43,029 bases of DNA from Bryobacterales bacterium (GCA_003136575.1 PLEX01000214.1:1-43029); one strand, 5' to 3'; shown: positions 24,629 through 33,613, numbered from the stretch's first letter. Numbers and translations: made by a program. Notes: a model not told the origin generated them from the sequence alone.

Positions 24629-25294
24629 CCTTCCTCCAATCCCGAGCTCTCTTGCGGCCTGGAGCGCACTGAGGCTACGCCTGCCTCCGATTTGCCGAAG
24701 CCCGTGGGCGCGTGCTTCCAGAGAGTGGAGCCGAGTGGTTGGAATTCGCCGGAGCGCACGCGGTCTTCAACGGCGTCGATTCGCCGGTGACGAAGAGTTT
24801 CGGCCTCGGCCTGTTCGAAGAGCTGAGTGCGGGCAACGCACGACTCCATCGAAGTTTTCTTCTTCGATCGCGGGACGGCGGCGGTGCATGAGGTCAGTCC
24901 GTTGGCCGGCGTAGCCGCGCTCAATCTGCTTTGCTAACGCGGCTACAGACCAGTTGAGATTTCGAGAGTGATGTACCGGGGCGCGGCGGAGACCTCGCCT
25001 GCACGCGCCAGCGTGGAGGCAAAGGTCGCGCGGCCGGCGGAAGACGCGATCTGGACCGATGTTCTCTGCCGCGGATGGCTCCACGAATTCCCCGGTCCGG
25101 CCGGCTTTATTCGCGATAGCGGAGCGATTTCGGCGGCACGGTCACTCTGCCGGAAATGCGTCGTCAAGCACTCCAGACGGCGCTGACCGAAGCGCGAACG
25201 CGGTACGCCCGTCGAGGCTGGATGCGACCAGCTGATGCTGGTTGCGGAGGCGGGCAGTAACGGTTTTCAAGTCACCTACACACGCATGAAGTGA
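24629..25294 (+). pseudogene. Remnant of GNAT-family acetyltransferase
   Basis: Pieces in shifting frames read as a single GNAT-like protein: FAEARGRVLPESGAEWLEFAGAHAVFNGVDSPVTKSFGLGLFEEL, then DSIEVFFFDRGTAAVHEVSPLAGVAALNLLC with a TAA in frame, RGYRPVEISRVMYRG, DVLCRGWLHEFPG, then TLPEMRRQALQTALTEARTRYA (acetyl-CoA-binding helix region) and GFQVTYTRMK before the final stop. There are at least three frame changes and one in-frame stop. It follows the dehydrogenase remnant at once, so the pair probably decayed together. The boundaries are approximate. Confidence 0.75.
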
Positions 25295-25319
25295 CGCAAA
25301 CCTTTACCCTGAGCAAACC

Positions 25320-26564
25320 TCACGCCAGTTTAAGGCTCGTCGCCTTCTTCAGGAAATCCGGATCGAACTCCAGTCCCATACCCGGCCCGGTCGGCACCTG
25401 AATCGTTCCGTTCTTAATTTCAAAATTTGGCGAATACCAGGATTCCTTCTTCGCGGGCGCGCGCCACACGTACTCCATGAATGGCCCGATGTTCGGCGTC
25501 GTCGATGCAAAATGCAGAATGTTCACCGACGCGGCGCCGGTCTGGGTATTGTGCGGGCAGATCCACATGTCGGCCTTCCGCGCCATGCGAGCCACGCGTG
25601 CGGCACGAATAAAGCCGCCGTTGTAATTCAGATCGGGCTGCACTACCGACATCACCTTGTTATCGATCATCCACTGGAATTGCCACAGGCTTGAATTCTG
25701 CTCGCCGAAAGCGATCTTCATCTCCAGCGCGTCGGCCACCTTCTTCGTCTCGCTCAGTTCCTCCCACGGGCATGGCTCTTCAAACCAGAGATACTTCATC
25801 TCCTGAAGCCGCTTGCCAATGGCGATGGCGTTCTTCGCGTCGTACGAACCGTTCGCGTCGGCCATCAGCGTGACCCTGCTCGCCAGCTTCTGTTGCGCGA
25901 GTTCGAAGATCCTGTCGGTGCGCCCCGGCATCGCATCCTGGTTATCGCTCATGCGGCCGCCAATCTTGAACTTGACGGCCTTCGCGCCGGTGTACTCGAC
26001 GCCGCGCACATAGACATCTACCTCATCTTCCGCCGGAAGTTCTCGCGCCGAACCGGAAAGATAAACGGGGATCTCTTTGCGCAACACCCCGCCCATCAGT
26101 TCGCCCGCGGATTTCTTCAGAGCCTTGCCCATCAGATCGAACAGGCTCTGTTCGACGTACGCGACAGGACACCAGAACTCCTGGCCGGCCAGCTTGTAGT
26201 TGGAATTGGTGATGTAAACTTCGTCGACAAGGCGTTCCAGGTCGCGCGCATCCTGATTGAGGAAGTGAGGCATGACGCGGTGGGCGAGGATCGGAATGTA
26301 GTCGGCAATATCTTTGCACTGGACGATGCCCTCCGCGCCGTCGGCCGATCGGGTACGGAGGAAATATTCTTTCCCCGACTGCAGCAGTTCGATGGACGCG
26401 ATCTTCACCGGGGAAGAAAAAAACCTGTGGAGATCAAAGACCGGCTTCCCGTAGTCCACAATCTCGCCGGACATGTCGTGCATGGCCTGTGCCCTGGACG
26501 CGCCTGAGGCGAACAAACCAGCGCCACCGAGCGATGCGGCCTGGAGAAAACTGCGTCGGTTCAT
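25320..26564 (-). CDS. Enolase-superfamily enzyme (mandelate racemase/muconate lactonizing type) with Tat signal
   Basis: The 414-residue product starts with a twin-arginine signal (MNRRSFLQAASLGGAGLFASGASRAQA), so it is exported folded. The barrel holds the superfamily residues: K198 and K200 in the KFK motif, metal ligands D236 (LMADANG), E262 (WFEEP) and E288 (GEQN), and H338 in CPHNTQTG. This resembles the sugar-acid dehydratase branch; the substrate is unknown. I chose the ATG at 26564; the frame extends 48 bases further, but only this start gives a proper Tat signal. It is divergent from the MetE-like gene, with a 68-bp shared promoter region. Confidence 0.88.
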   Translation of the reverse strand: MNRRSFLQAASLGGAGLFASGASRAQAMHDMSGEIVDYGKPVFDLHRFFSSPVKIASIELLQSGKEYFLRTRSADGAEGIVQCKDIADYIPILAHRVMPHFLNQDARDLERLVDEVYITNSNYKLAGQEFWCPVAYVEQSLFDLMGKALKKSAGELMGGVLRKEIPVYLSGSARELPAEDEVDVYVRGVEYTGAKAVKFKIGGRMSDNQDAMPGRTDRIFELAQQKLASRVTLMADANGSYDAKNAIAIGKRLQEMKYLWFEEPCPWEELSETKKVADALEMKIAFGEQNSSLWQFQWMIDNKVMSVVQPDLNYNGGFIRAARVARMARKADMWICPHNTQTGAASVNILHFASTTPNIGPFMEYVWRAPAKKESWYSPNFEIKNGTIQVPTGPGMGLEFDPDFLKKATSLKLA

Positions 26565-26601
26565 GTTCTTCAAGATATAACGCGCAGACCCGCGTCGGCG
26601 A

Positions 26602-26614
26602 CGGTTATACAATG
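26602..26614. promoter_or_regulatory. Shared AT-rich core of divergent promoters
   Basis: GGTTATACAAT lies in the middle of the 68-bp gap between the divergent enolase-like and MetE-like genes. TATACA on the + strand and TATAAC on the - strand both resemble -10 boxes. No good -35 boxes are visible. Confidence 0.3.
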
Positions 26615-26632
26615 CCCCATGGAGGAAGCGCC

Positions 26633-27835
26633 ATGTTCACGGCCACCAAAGATCTGATTCTGCCCAGTACCACTACCGGGTCGTTCCCGCGCCCGCGCTG
26701 GTTCGACGTCAGCATGTGGGGCCGTCCGCTCGATACCTGCATGCTCGACGTGCGCTTCCGCGAAAAACTGCAGGACGCTCTCGCGGTCGTGATCAGCGAC
26801 CAGGAACGCGCCGGACTAGACGTCCTCACCCATGGCGACTTTCACGTCGATGAAGACATGGCCGGGCGCGCATGGCATCACTATCCCCTGCAGCGCTGGG
26901 CCGGATTCGAGGGCGATTACCTCCAGCCCGAAGAAACCACCGCGCCCTGGCTTCACTATCCTCCAGGCACGCTGCTCAACGAGATTTACACGGGCTGGCG
27001 CTGGCCGCATGTGGTGGATAAGATCGAACACCGCCCGCTCGATTACGCGAAGTTCTGGAGAATGGCGCAGGCGAAAACCCGCAAGCCGATAAAATTCGGA
27101 ACTTGTTGCTCGCAGGTGATGGCCCTGTTCCTCGACATCCACACGCCGAAGTACACTGACAAGCGGCAGGTGATCTGGGACATGGCCGAGGCGATGAACA
27201 AAGAGCTTCTCGCGTTGCGTGACGCCGGTTGCCGCTGCATTCAGATCGAAGAACCGACCTTCCACTTTATGGCCAACCAGTACGGTAAGGACCACGACGA
27301 AGTGAAGTTCATGATCGACGCGTTCAATCGCGAAGTGCAGGGGCTCGACGACGTCGAAATCTGGATTCACACCTGCTGGGGCAATCCAAACATGCAGCGC
27401 GTGATGGAAGATACCAGCTACGCAAACTCCATCGAAATCTATCTGGAGCGGTGCCGAGGCGACGTTTGGACTGTTGAGATGAAAGACCGCAACCAGAAGG
27501 ACATCGAACTCTTCGCACCGTTTAAGAACGACCTGAAGAAGAAGGTCGCGATCGGCGCCGTGAGCCACCGCCAATTGCAGGCCGATACGCCGCAGGAAGT
27601 TGCGGCCGAGATCCGCAAGGCACTGAAATACATTCCGGTCGAAAAACTCATAGTCTCCAGCGATTGCGGCTTTGGCCGCCAGGGCTGCACGCGCGAAATC
27701 TCGTTCTACAAAGCGAGCGCCATCGCACAGGCCTGCAACATCGTTCGCGGTGAGCTGGGGTTTGCTTCCACCTACGTCCCGGCTACCGACCCGCAGTTGC
27801 AGATCGACGTAGTCCCAGGCCGCAAAGGCGTATGA
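26633..27835 (+). CDS. Core MetE-like (cobalamin-independent methionine synthase family) protein
   Basis: The 400-residue product has only the zinc-binding catalytic barrel of MetE, without the N-terminal folate half of the ~750-residue enzyme. The N-terminal LPSTTTGSFPRP motif is typical. Zinc ligands appear as H246 and C248 (WIHTCWGN) and C345 (VSSDCGFGRQG), with a Glu between them (probably E282). Such short forms include core-MetE methyltransferases and epoxyalkane:CoM-like transferases, so the methyl donor and acceptor are uncertain. The ATG at 26633 has GGAGGAAG seven bases upstream. Its TGA overlaps the DUF1697 start (ATGA). Confidence 0.85.
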   Translation: MFTATKDLILPSTTTGSFPRPRWFDVSMWGRPLDTCMLDVRFREKLQDALAVVISDQERAGLDVLTHGDFHVDEDMAGRAWHHYPLQRWAGFEGDYLQPEETTAPWLHYPPGTLLNEIYTGWRWPHVVDKIEHRPLDYAKFWRMAQAKTRKPIKFGTCCSQVMALFLDIHTPKYTDKRQVIWDMAEAMNKELLALRDAGCRCIQIEEPTFHFMANQYGKDHDEVKFMIDAFNREVQGLDDVEIWIHTCWGNPNMQRVMEDTSYANSIEIYLERCRGDVWTVEMKDRNQKDIELFAPFKNDLKKKVAIGAVSHRQLQADTPQEVAAEIRKALKYIPVEKLIVSSDCGFGRQGCTREISFYKASAIAQACNIVRGELGFASTYVPATDPQLQIDVVPGRKGV

Positions 27836-28368
27836 AACACGTTGCGCTGCTTCGCGGGATCAACGTCGGCGGCAAGAATATCCTGCCGATGAAAGATCTC
27901 GCCGCGATGTTCGTTGCCGCCGGATGCCGCGACGTGACCACTTACATCCAAAGCGGAAACGTGGTGTTCAGCGCGGCGGCCGGTACGTTGAAGAAAATGC
28001 CTGCTACGATTGCGGCGAAGATCGCGGACGATTTCGGCTATCGCGTGCCGGTGATCGTTCGGTCGCACGAGGAACTTTCCATCGTGATTCGCCGCAATCC
28101 GTTCCTCAATCCAGAGGCCTACCAGAAGATATTGCACGTGGCCTTCCTTGCCGACGCGCCCGGCGCCGAAGCAATTTCGAAGCTGGATCCGGACCGCTCG
28201 CCGCCGGATCGTTTCGCCGTAATTGGCAGGGATGTCTTTCTGCACCTCCCCAACGGCGGCGGCAACACGAAACTGACTAACGCGTGGCTGGATTCGAAAT
28301 TGTCGACGGTCAGCACGGTGCGCAATTGGGCGACTATCCTGAAGCTGCACGAGATGACGCAGGTTTGA
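27832..28368 (+). CDS. DUF1697 family protein
   Basis: The 178-residue product matches DUF1697 throughout: the N-terminal HVALLRGINVGGKNILPMKDLAAMFVAAG, then DVTTYIQSGNVVFSA, and the C-terminal KLTNAWLDSKLSTVSTVRNWATILKLHEM. The family is small, cytoplasmic and without a known function. Its ATG overlaps the MetE-like stop by four bases, so it is probably translated from the same mRNA. Confidence 0.9.
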   Translation: MKHVALLRGINVGGKNILPMKDLAAMFVAAGCRDVTTYIQSGNVVFSAAAGTLKKMPATIAAKIADDFGYRVPVIVRSHEELSIVIRRNPFLNPEAYQKILHVAFLADAPGAEAISKLDPDRSPPDRFAVIGRDVFLHLPNGGGNTKLTNAWLDSKLSTVSTVRNWATILKLHEMTQV

Positions 28369-28371
28369 CCT

Positions 28372-28788
28372 ATGAATGCGAGCCGCGCTGAGTTCCTTGT
28401 AGCCCTGCGCTGGTTTGCGCTGAGCGGCGCGATTGCAGGAGCGGTGGGTGCGCTCGTTTTCATGCGCCGTGCGGGTCGTCATAGTCCCGCAATCCTGCTG
28501 GCCATGTTCGCGATCTGGGTAACTTCGCCGTACCTCGGTCTCATTTGGGGCTGCACCGTCTCGAAGCGTTGGTCGGTTCCCGCCAGAGCGATGCTTTATG
28601 GTTTGGCCCTGATCGTCGCATTGGCATCGCTGGTCGCGTATGGCACCGATGTCTGGAGGCCACCCACAGCGAAGGCTGCGTCTGTATTTCTCGTCGTTCC
28701 GTTCGTGTCATGGCTGCTCATCGGCATCTCTGCGCTCATATCCGTGCGGCTGTCACGTGGAAAAGCTTCTGACCCACGCGGAACATAA
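28372..28788 (+). CDS. Small hypothetical membrane protein
   Basis: The 138-residue product has four predicted membrane helices (about 8-30, 38-58, 68-88 and 100-122), separated by short charged loops such as MRRAGRHSP and SRGKASDP. I do not recognise a family. It starts three bases after the DUF1697 stop and probably ends this three-gene unit. Confidence 0.7.
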   Translation: MNASRAEFLVALRWFALSGAIAGAVGALVFMRRAGRHSPAILLAMFAIWVTSPYLGLIWGCTVSKRWSVPARAMLYGLALIVALASLVAYGTDVWRPPTAKAASVFLVVPFVSWLLIGISALISVRLSRGKASDPRGT

Positions 28789-28796
28789 CAAGGGGG

Positions 28797-29181
28797 ATGG
28801 AAAAAATAGCTGTGATCGACGACGTATCCTGCAGCAGATTGTTGGCCCATGCGCTGCCAAGGGTGATCGAAAACGACGAAGAGAATGAGCGCGCCATCGC
28901 AGTGCTTGAGCGGCTGGACTCCCAGCCCACCATGACGGAGGACTGGCGGACCTGCTGACCCTTCTGGTGGAGCGCTACGAACGGCGATACGAACTCGGTC
29001 ACGCGGAGCCGCTCGAAGCCCTTCGATCCCTGATGGAAGATCGCGGACTGAGGTAACGCGATCTCACAGGGTATCGAGCAGCGTCGCTTCGGACGTGTTG
29101 AACGGCAAGCGCGGGATCAGCAAACCGCACGCGCGAAAGCTTGCGGAGTTTTTCGGTGTTCCCGTCAGTCCGTTCATCTGA
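28797..29181 (+). pseudogene. Broken HigA-type antitoxin/HTH regulator
   Basis: Three frames joined read as a HigA-like protein: an N-terminal ENDEENERAIAVLERLDS segment, then ADLLTLLVERYERRYELGHAEPLEALRSLMEDRGLR, then SVASDVLNGKRGISKPHARKLAEFFGVPVSPF, which is the XRE helix-turn-helix. There are two frame changes (near 28945 and 29075), and the codon after GLR is TAA where family members often have CAA (Gln). No HigB toxin gene lies alongside. It reads as an inactivated antitoxin relic. Confidence 0.78.
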
Positions 29182-29199
29182 GACGCCAGCGGAGTTCCT

Positions 29200-30012
29200 T
29201 CAATTTTCGGTCGGTATCCGTTCCAGGTGATCCACTACAAGCATCCGGACTGAAAGCGTTTTGAGCGACGCCTTCAGCCCCAGTTGCTTATCGAGCGCGC
29301 CGAGCAATTCGCTCGCGGCCGGCCTATTATCGGGTACCTCCGCGGGCGCGGTCAGGTCGATATCGTAATACCCCTGAATTCCCGACGCATCCACCAGCGG
29401 CAGATCCAGAACGCGCGTGGCATTGATGGCTTCGAGGAAGCCGCCGACAGTTAGCCCGGATGGGGCACCCCCGAGTTGACTGCTGAAATGCCACAAGCCG
29501 TTCTCGGTCTTGGTGGAGTACTTCGGGTAGTCGGTCGGCGGGGCGGGGTTCGCAGCTTCCCGCAGCCTTGGTCCCCGTTCTGACGCCCGCACTTCGAAAG
29601 CTTTCACGTTGCGCGTTTCCCAGTGCATCATCATCCCGAAACGCGTCGCGAGCAAGTCCTGAAACATGAGTTGCAGATTCTCCGCGCTGGTATCGGCGGG
29701 AAACGTGACGGAAACGTCATATCCGAGCGGACTGCTCCTGCCGACCCATTCAGGCCAGACAACCTGATAGTCGGGCACCGGCCAAGCTCTGCGCACGAGG
29801 TGTTTGATGCTGGCCCTATGCAGATCGACGCGGACCGGATCATAGCGCGTAGAAGGCCGGTCTGACGACTGGCTGATTCTGATGGATGCAGCGTCGAATT
29901 GCGGCCGTTCCGCCTGGCTTTGGCTGGCACCCGGCGCAGACAATAAGGCGAGCCCCGCGAACGCGAACCAGACCGGCGCCGATGTGAAGAGAACGAAAAA
30001 CTTGCCGTACAT
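29200..30012 (-). CDS. TIGR03435 (Solibacter-type) protein
   Basis: The 270-residue product has a hydrophobic signal (about 5-26), then the TIGR03435 pattern: FDAASIRIS near the mature N-terminus, LQLMFQDLLATRFGMMMHWETRNVKAFEVRAS in the middle, and a closing AASELLGALDKQLGLKASLKTLSVRMLVVDHLERIPTEN. The function is unknown. The family is heavily paralogous in Solibacter relatives and some members sit near BlaR1-type proteases, but none is visible here. The ATG at 30012 gives a clean signal; the frame runs 48 bases further upstream. Confidence 0.9.
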   Translation of the reverse strand: MYGKFFVLFTSAPVWFAFAGLALLSAPGASQSQAERPQFDAASIRISQSSDRPSTRYDPVRVDLHRASIKHLVRRAWPVPDYQVVWPEWVGRSSPLGYDVSVTFPADTSAENLQLMFQDLLATRFGMMMHWETRNVKAFEVRASERGPRLREAANPAPPTDYPKYSTKTENGLWHFSSQLGGAPSGLTVGGFLEAINATRVLDLPLVDASGIQGYYDIDLTAPAEVPDNRPAASELLGALDKQLGLKASLKTLSVRMLVVDHLERIPTEN

Positions 30013-30125
30013 CGCCTGAAACCTGAGGATTGCACACGTGACCGCATCATCACCGGCCATGCCACGAGTTGCGGGAATACCATCACGGGAAAACTATGGG
30101 TTCTACAATCGAAGATTACCCCTCT

Positions 30126-30980
30126 ATGAAACTCATTCGTTTTGGCGAGCCTGGCCGCGAGAAGCCCGGCGTACTCCTGGAAGACGGCAAGCGGCTCGAT
30201 GTCAGCGCAGCGGTTGCCGATTATGACGAAGCGTACTTCGGCGGCGGCGGCATCGATCGCCTGCGTGAATGGCTCGGCGCGAACGCCGCCCGGTGTTCGG
30301 TCGTGCCGGACGACACCCGGCTCGGCCCCTGCGTGGCGAGGCCGTCCAAGCTGATCTGCATCGGCCTCAACTACGCGAAGCACGCAGCGGAAAGCAACAT
30401 GGCCGCGCCGAAGGAGCCGGTCGTTTTCTTCAAGGCGACGTCGTCGATCATCGGCCCGAACGACACCGTGATCATTCCGAAGAATTCGAAGAAGAGCGAT
30501 TGGGAAGTCGAACTGGCGGTCGTGATCGGCAAGCGTGCGTTATATGTCAGCGAGGCCGACGCAATGGATTACATTGCCGGCTACTGCCTGCACAACGACT
30601 ACAGCGAACGCGAATGGCAACTGGAGCGCGGCGGCCAGTGGGTCAAGGGCAAGAGCTGCGATACGTTCGCGCCCCTCGGGCCATTCATGGCGACGCGCGA
30701 CGAGATCAAGGATCCCCACAACCTGAAGCTCTGGCTAATTCGCAATGGAGTGACACGCCAGAATTCCAACACGTCGGACCTCATTTTCAACGTGCCAACC
30801 CTGGTCAGCTATTTGAGCCAGTTCATGAGCCTGCTGCCGGGTGACGTGATCTCAACGGGTACGCCGGAGGGCGTCGGCCATGGCTGCAAGCCGCCGGAGT
30901 ATATGGCCGATGGCGACGTGATCGAACTCGGCGTCGAGGGCCTGGGCATGTCGAAACAGCACGTCGTCAGCTACCGCTGA
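30126..30980 (+). CDS. Fumarylacetoacetate hydrolase-family enzyme
   Basis: The 284-residue product belongs to the FAH/ureidoglycolate lyase-like superfamily, which cleaves carbon-carbon bonds or decarboxylates keto acids with Mg or Mn. The metal ligands are visible: E127 and E129 in DWEVELAVVIG, and D158 in HNDYSEREWQ. LICIGLNYAKHAAESNM and the C-terminal LLPGDVISTGTPEGVGHG are family signatures. I chose the ATG at 30126 (MKLIRFGEPG), the usual N-terminus; the frame runs on to 30069. The substrate is unknown. Confidence 0.9.
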   Translation: MKLIRFGEPGREKPGVLLEDGKRLDVSAAVADYDEAYFGGGGIDRLREWLGANAARCSVVPDDTRLGPCVARPSKLICIGLNYAKHAAESNMAAPKEPVVFFKATSSIIGPNDTVIIPKNSKKSDWEVELAVVIGKRALYVSEADAMDYIAGYCLHNDYSEREWQLERGGQWVKGKSCDTFAPLGPFMATRDEIKDPHNLKLWLIRNGVTRQNSNTSDLIFNVPTLVSYLSQFMSLLPGDVISTGTPEGVGHGCKPPEYMADGDVIELGVEGLGMSKQHVVSYR

Positions 30981-30992
30981 GCGCCTTGGTAT

Positions 30993-31634
30993 TTAAATCA
31001 GGAGCCGGATCACTTCCGCGACGACAGCTTCAGTATCAAGCGCCGGCCTGCGCAGATCGTGCCCCGATCCTTCGATGAACTGAACTTCGTGCCTTCCGGG
31101 AATCAGCGCAAGCGCCTTGCGCATTTCATCGGGCGTGCCGAACGGGTCCTTCGTTCCATGCACGAAAAGCGCGGGAGTGCGCAGGCGCGGAAAATGCTCG
31201 GTTCGCAGTTGCTCCGGTCTATCGGGCACATGCAGTGGATATGAAAGCAGCAGAAGCGCGTCGGCGACGCCGAATTCCTCCGCCGCCAGCATCGTGGCCT
31301 GTCTGCCTCCGTAGGAGTGACCTCCGATGACGATCGGGCCATCCACAATCGTCCGCAGATACGCCGCGGCCTCGCGCAGTCCGGCGCGGTCTTCCGTCGC
31401 CCTGGAGCGCGTCGGCGGGCCCGCAGGCTTCCGCTGCCGAAACGGCAAATCGCAGCGCAGCACTGCGAATCCGTTTGCCGCGAAAACCTCCGCCACAGAA
31501 ACGATCAACGGCGCGCGACAATTGGCGCCGGCGCCGTGGGTGATCACCAGCCCCGCTTGCACATGGCCTGCCGGGTCATGAAGAAAACCCTGGATGCCGT
31601 CCTTCGCGATGGATTCGGTCGATGCGTTAGTCAA
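30993..31634 (-). CDS. Alpha/beta hydrolase
   Basis: The 213-residue product is a compact alpha/beta hydrolase of the KANL3/TEX30 dienelactone-hydrolase-like group. The triad is visible: S107 in GGHSYGG, D163 in HGTKDPFG and H192 in GSGHDLRR, with oxyanion-hole candidate THGAGA near the N-terminus. No signal peptide. It is divergent from the next gene with only 24 bp between starts. Confidence 0.85.
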   Translation of the reverse strand: MTNASTESIAKDGIQGFLHDPAGHVQAGLVITHGAGANCRAPLIVSVAEVFAANGFAVLRCDLPFRQRKPAGPPTRSRATEDRAGLREAAAYLRTIVDGPIVIGGHSYGGRQATMLAAEEFGVADALLLLSYPLHVPDRPEQLRTEHFPRLRTPALFVHGTKDPFGTPDEMRKALALIPGRHEVQFIEGSGHDLRRPALDTEAVVAEVIRLLI

Positions 31635-31658
31635 TAAGGTGATAATAACGGTTTCCCC

Positions 31659-32396
31659 ATGACCATCACTGAAGAGACCGTCTCACTCCCCACCCCAACC
31701 GGCGAAATGCGTACGCTGGTGTCGCGGCCGGCCTCCGTCGGCAACCGCCCCGGCATCGTGTTGTTTTCCGAAATCTTTCAGATCACCGGCCCGATTCGCC
31801 GAACCGCCGCATGGCTCGCCGGACACGGCTACACGGTCGTAACTCCCGAAATCTACCACGAACTGGAGCCGGCCGGAGCGGTTCTGCCCTACGATCAGGC
31901 CGGCGCGGAAAAAGGCAACGCCGATAAAGTCGCTAAGGAAATCTCTTCGTACGACGCCGACGCCCGTGCCGCGCTCGACTATCTCTCAGCGCGCCCGGAC
32001 GCCAGCGGCCGGCTCGGCGTGATGGGTATCTGCATCGGCGGACATCTGGCGTTTCGCGCGGCGATGAATCCCGATGTCCGCGCGGCGGTCTGCTTCTACG
32101 CCACCGACATCCACAAGGGTAGTCTCGGCAAGGGCATGAACGATGGCTCGCTGGCCCGTACGGGAGAGATCCGAGGTGAACTCCTGCACATCTGGGGCAG
32201 GCAGGACCCGCACGTCCCGCTCGATGGACGCAACCTGATTCACGCGAAGCTCGAAGAGGTGGGCGCGAATTTCCAGTGGGTGGAAGTCAACGCTCAACAC
32301 GCGTTTCTGCGCGATGAAGGCCCGCGCTACGATCCGGAACTGGCGAGGGCATGCTTGGGTTTCGCCTTGGACCTCTTCCACAGAACTCTCTCTTAA
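31659..32396 (+). CDS. Dienelactone hydrolase-family protein
   Basis: The 245-residue product has the Cys-type triad of dienelactone hydrolases: C125 in GICIGGH, D183 in GRQDPHVPLDG and H214 in NAQHAFLRDEG, plus E39 in FSEIF at the position that polarises the nucleophile. The family acts on lactones in aromatic breakdown but is broad. A GATAAT hexamer lies just before the start. The gene ends five bases from the converging M50-like gene. Confidence 0.88.
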   Translation: MTITEETVSLPTPTGEMRTLVSRPASVGNRPGIVLFSEIFQITGPIRRTAAWLAGHGYTVVTPEIYHELEPAGAVLPYDQAGAEKGNADKVAKEISSYDADARAALDYLSARPDASGRLGVMGICIGGHLAFRAAMNPDVRAAVCFYATDIHKGSLGKGMNDGSLARTGEIRGELLHIWGRQDPHVPLDGRNLIHAKLEEVGANFQWVEVNAQHAFLRDEGPRYDPELARACLGFALDLFHRTLS

Positions 32397-32401
32397 GTCC
32401 G

Positions 32402-33550
32402 CTATCCATCGCGGCGAATGCCCGGTTGGGCGTGAGCCTCTGCAAGCATCGCATTCCGGCACACACTCTCCCGCTCGTCCAGCCAATCGTGAGAAAACCG
32501 GGCCAGTCCTGAATCCAGTTTCCGCTTCAGAAGGAATGCGCGAGTCGCTGCAATATGCTTCAAGGCGTCGTCGTAGCGGCCCTCACACATCGCAATCGCG
32601 CTATCCGTGCAGGTGCGGGATTCGGGTTTGCGCAGTTTCAGCGCCCGATCCAGCCACGTTCGCGCAGCCTCGGCGTTGTTCTTCAGCAGAGCGTTGACTT
32701 CCGCCGCCTGAAGATACAGGGTTTGCCGAACGGCCTTGCCCGATCGTCCCGATGCGGCAAGAGCCTTCTCGAGATGCTCGCTGGCCAGCGATTCATTGCG
32801 CTCGTCCAAACACCGGAGAAACGCCATTAAATGCGGGAACAATTGTTCGCTGCCGGATCCTGGCGCGGCCAGCATTTGTTCCACCAGCGCGGCATCCCAG
32901 TCGCGCGGCCGTACTCCGCGGGCGTTTTCGGCCTGCACTGTCACGGCGGCCATCCACGAACGAGACTGATCTGGCCTCGTCAGGAGTATCCAAAGCCGCG
33001 CGGCGTCCGACTTGTGAATGCCGGAGGACATCGGGATCAAAGACGCCAGCCCGATCGCCGAAGCCCAGACAGACGAACCGATCCAACCCCCTGCTCCATC
33101 GCCAAACCTCCGGAAGGCCAGCCAGCAAACGTACGTTGTTGCGATGCTCGCGATGGGTCCGGCGGCTACCATCCAGGCAAATCTTCCTGCCTCAAAACCG
33201 TCCTTCCCCGGCAACGGTATCGCCATTCCGCTGCCGAAGATACGCCGGGGGTCGAAGCGAACGGTCCAGTGGTCGCCGGATTTCATCGCCACAAATCCAC
33301 CCACCACGATGCCACCGGAGGCCATGCAGGTCATTTTCCCTGCCAGGAGATGGCCCAATTCATGGATCGATATTGCGATGTAGAGCAATGGAATCCACAC
33401 GAGAAAATTCAGTTGTGGCAGCTTTACTCCGAGCGAGTCGGCCCCAATACCGATAGCCGATCCGATGACAAGGTAAATCAACACCGTCCACTTGCCTGAA
33501 CCTGGCGCGGGAGGGTCTTGCTCAAGATCCAGGATCGGCGTTGCGGACAC
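32402..33550 (-). CDS. M50-like membrane metallopeptidase with helical C-terminal region
   Basis: The product (382 residues from the preferred start) has a zinc motif HELGH within ISIHELGHLLAG on a membrane helix, preceded by two hydrophobic segments and followed by further membrane helices (AGPIASIATTYVCWLAF, GLASLIPMSSG). A KSDAARLW motif probably supplies the third ligand, like the DG motif of site-2 proteases. The C-terminal ~180 residues are TPR-like helices (AEVNALLKNNAEAARTWLDRAL). Site-2 proteases cut membrane proteins, for instance anti-sigma factors; no target is visible. The frame is open further upstream into the next gene; I use the GTG at 33550, downstream of a TATACT box, so the start is uncertain. 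Confidence 0.75.
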   Translation of the reverse strand: MSATPILDLEQDPPAPGSGKWTVLIYLVIGSAIGIGADSLGVKLPQLNFLVWIPLLYIAISIHELGHLLAGKMTCMASGGIVVGGFVAMKSGDHWTVRFDPRRIFGSGMAIPLPGKDGFEAGRFAWMVAAGPIASIATTYVCWLAFRRFGDGAGGWIGSSVWASAIGLASLIPMSSGIHKSDAARLWILLTRPDQSRSWMAAVTVQAENARGVRPRDWDAALVEQMLAAPGSGSEQLFPHLMAFLRCLDERNESLASEHLEKALAASGRSGKAVRQTLYLQAAEVNALLKNNAEAARTWLDRALKLRKPESRTCTDSAIAMCEGRYDDALKHIAATRAFLLKRKLDSGLARFSHDWLDERESVCRNAMLAEAHAQPGIRRDG

Positions 33551-33583
33551 AGTGAGTACAGGATATCCAATTCTGAGCGGCCT

Positions 33584-33613
33584 AGTATACAGCCGCCAGA
33601 AATGATGTATGAT
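33584..33613. promoter_or_regulatory. Overlapping divergent promoter elements
   Basis: On the + strand TATACA (33586-33591) and TATGAT (33608-33613) are spaced 16 bases apart and could serve as -35 and -10 boxes for the EF-hand/ThuA gene. On the - strand TATACT (33584-33589) is a possible -10 box for the M50-like gene. No -35 box is obvious on that strand. Confidence 0.35.
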
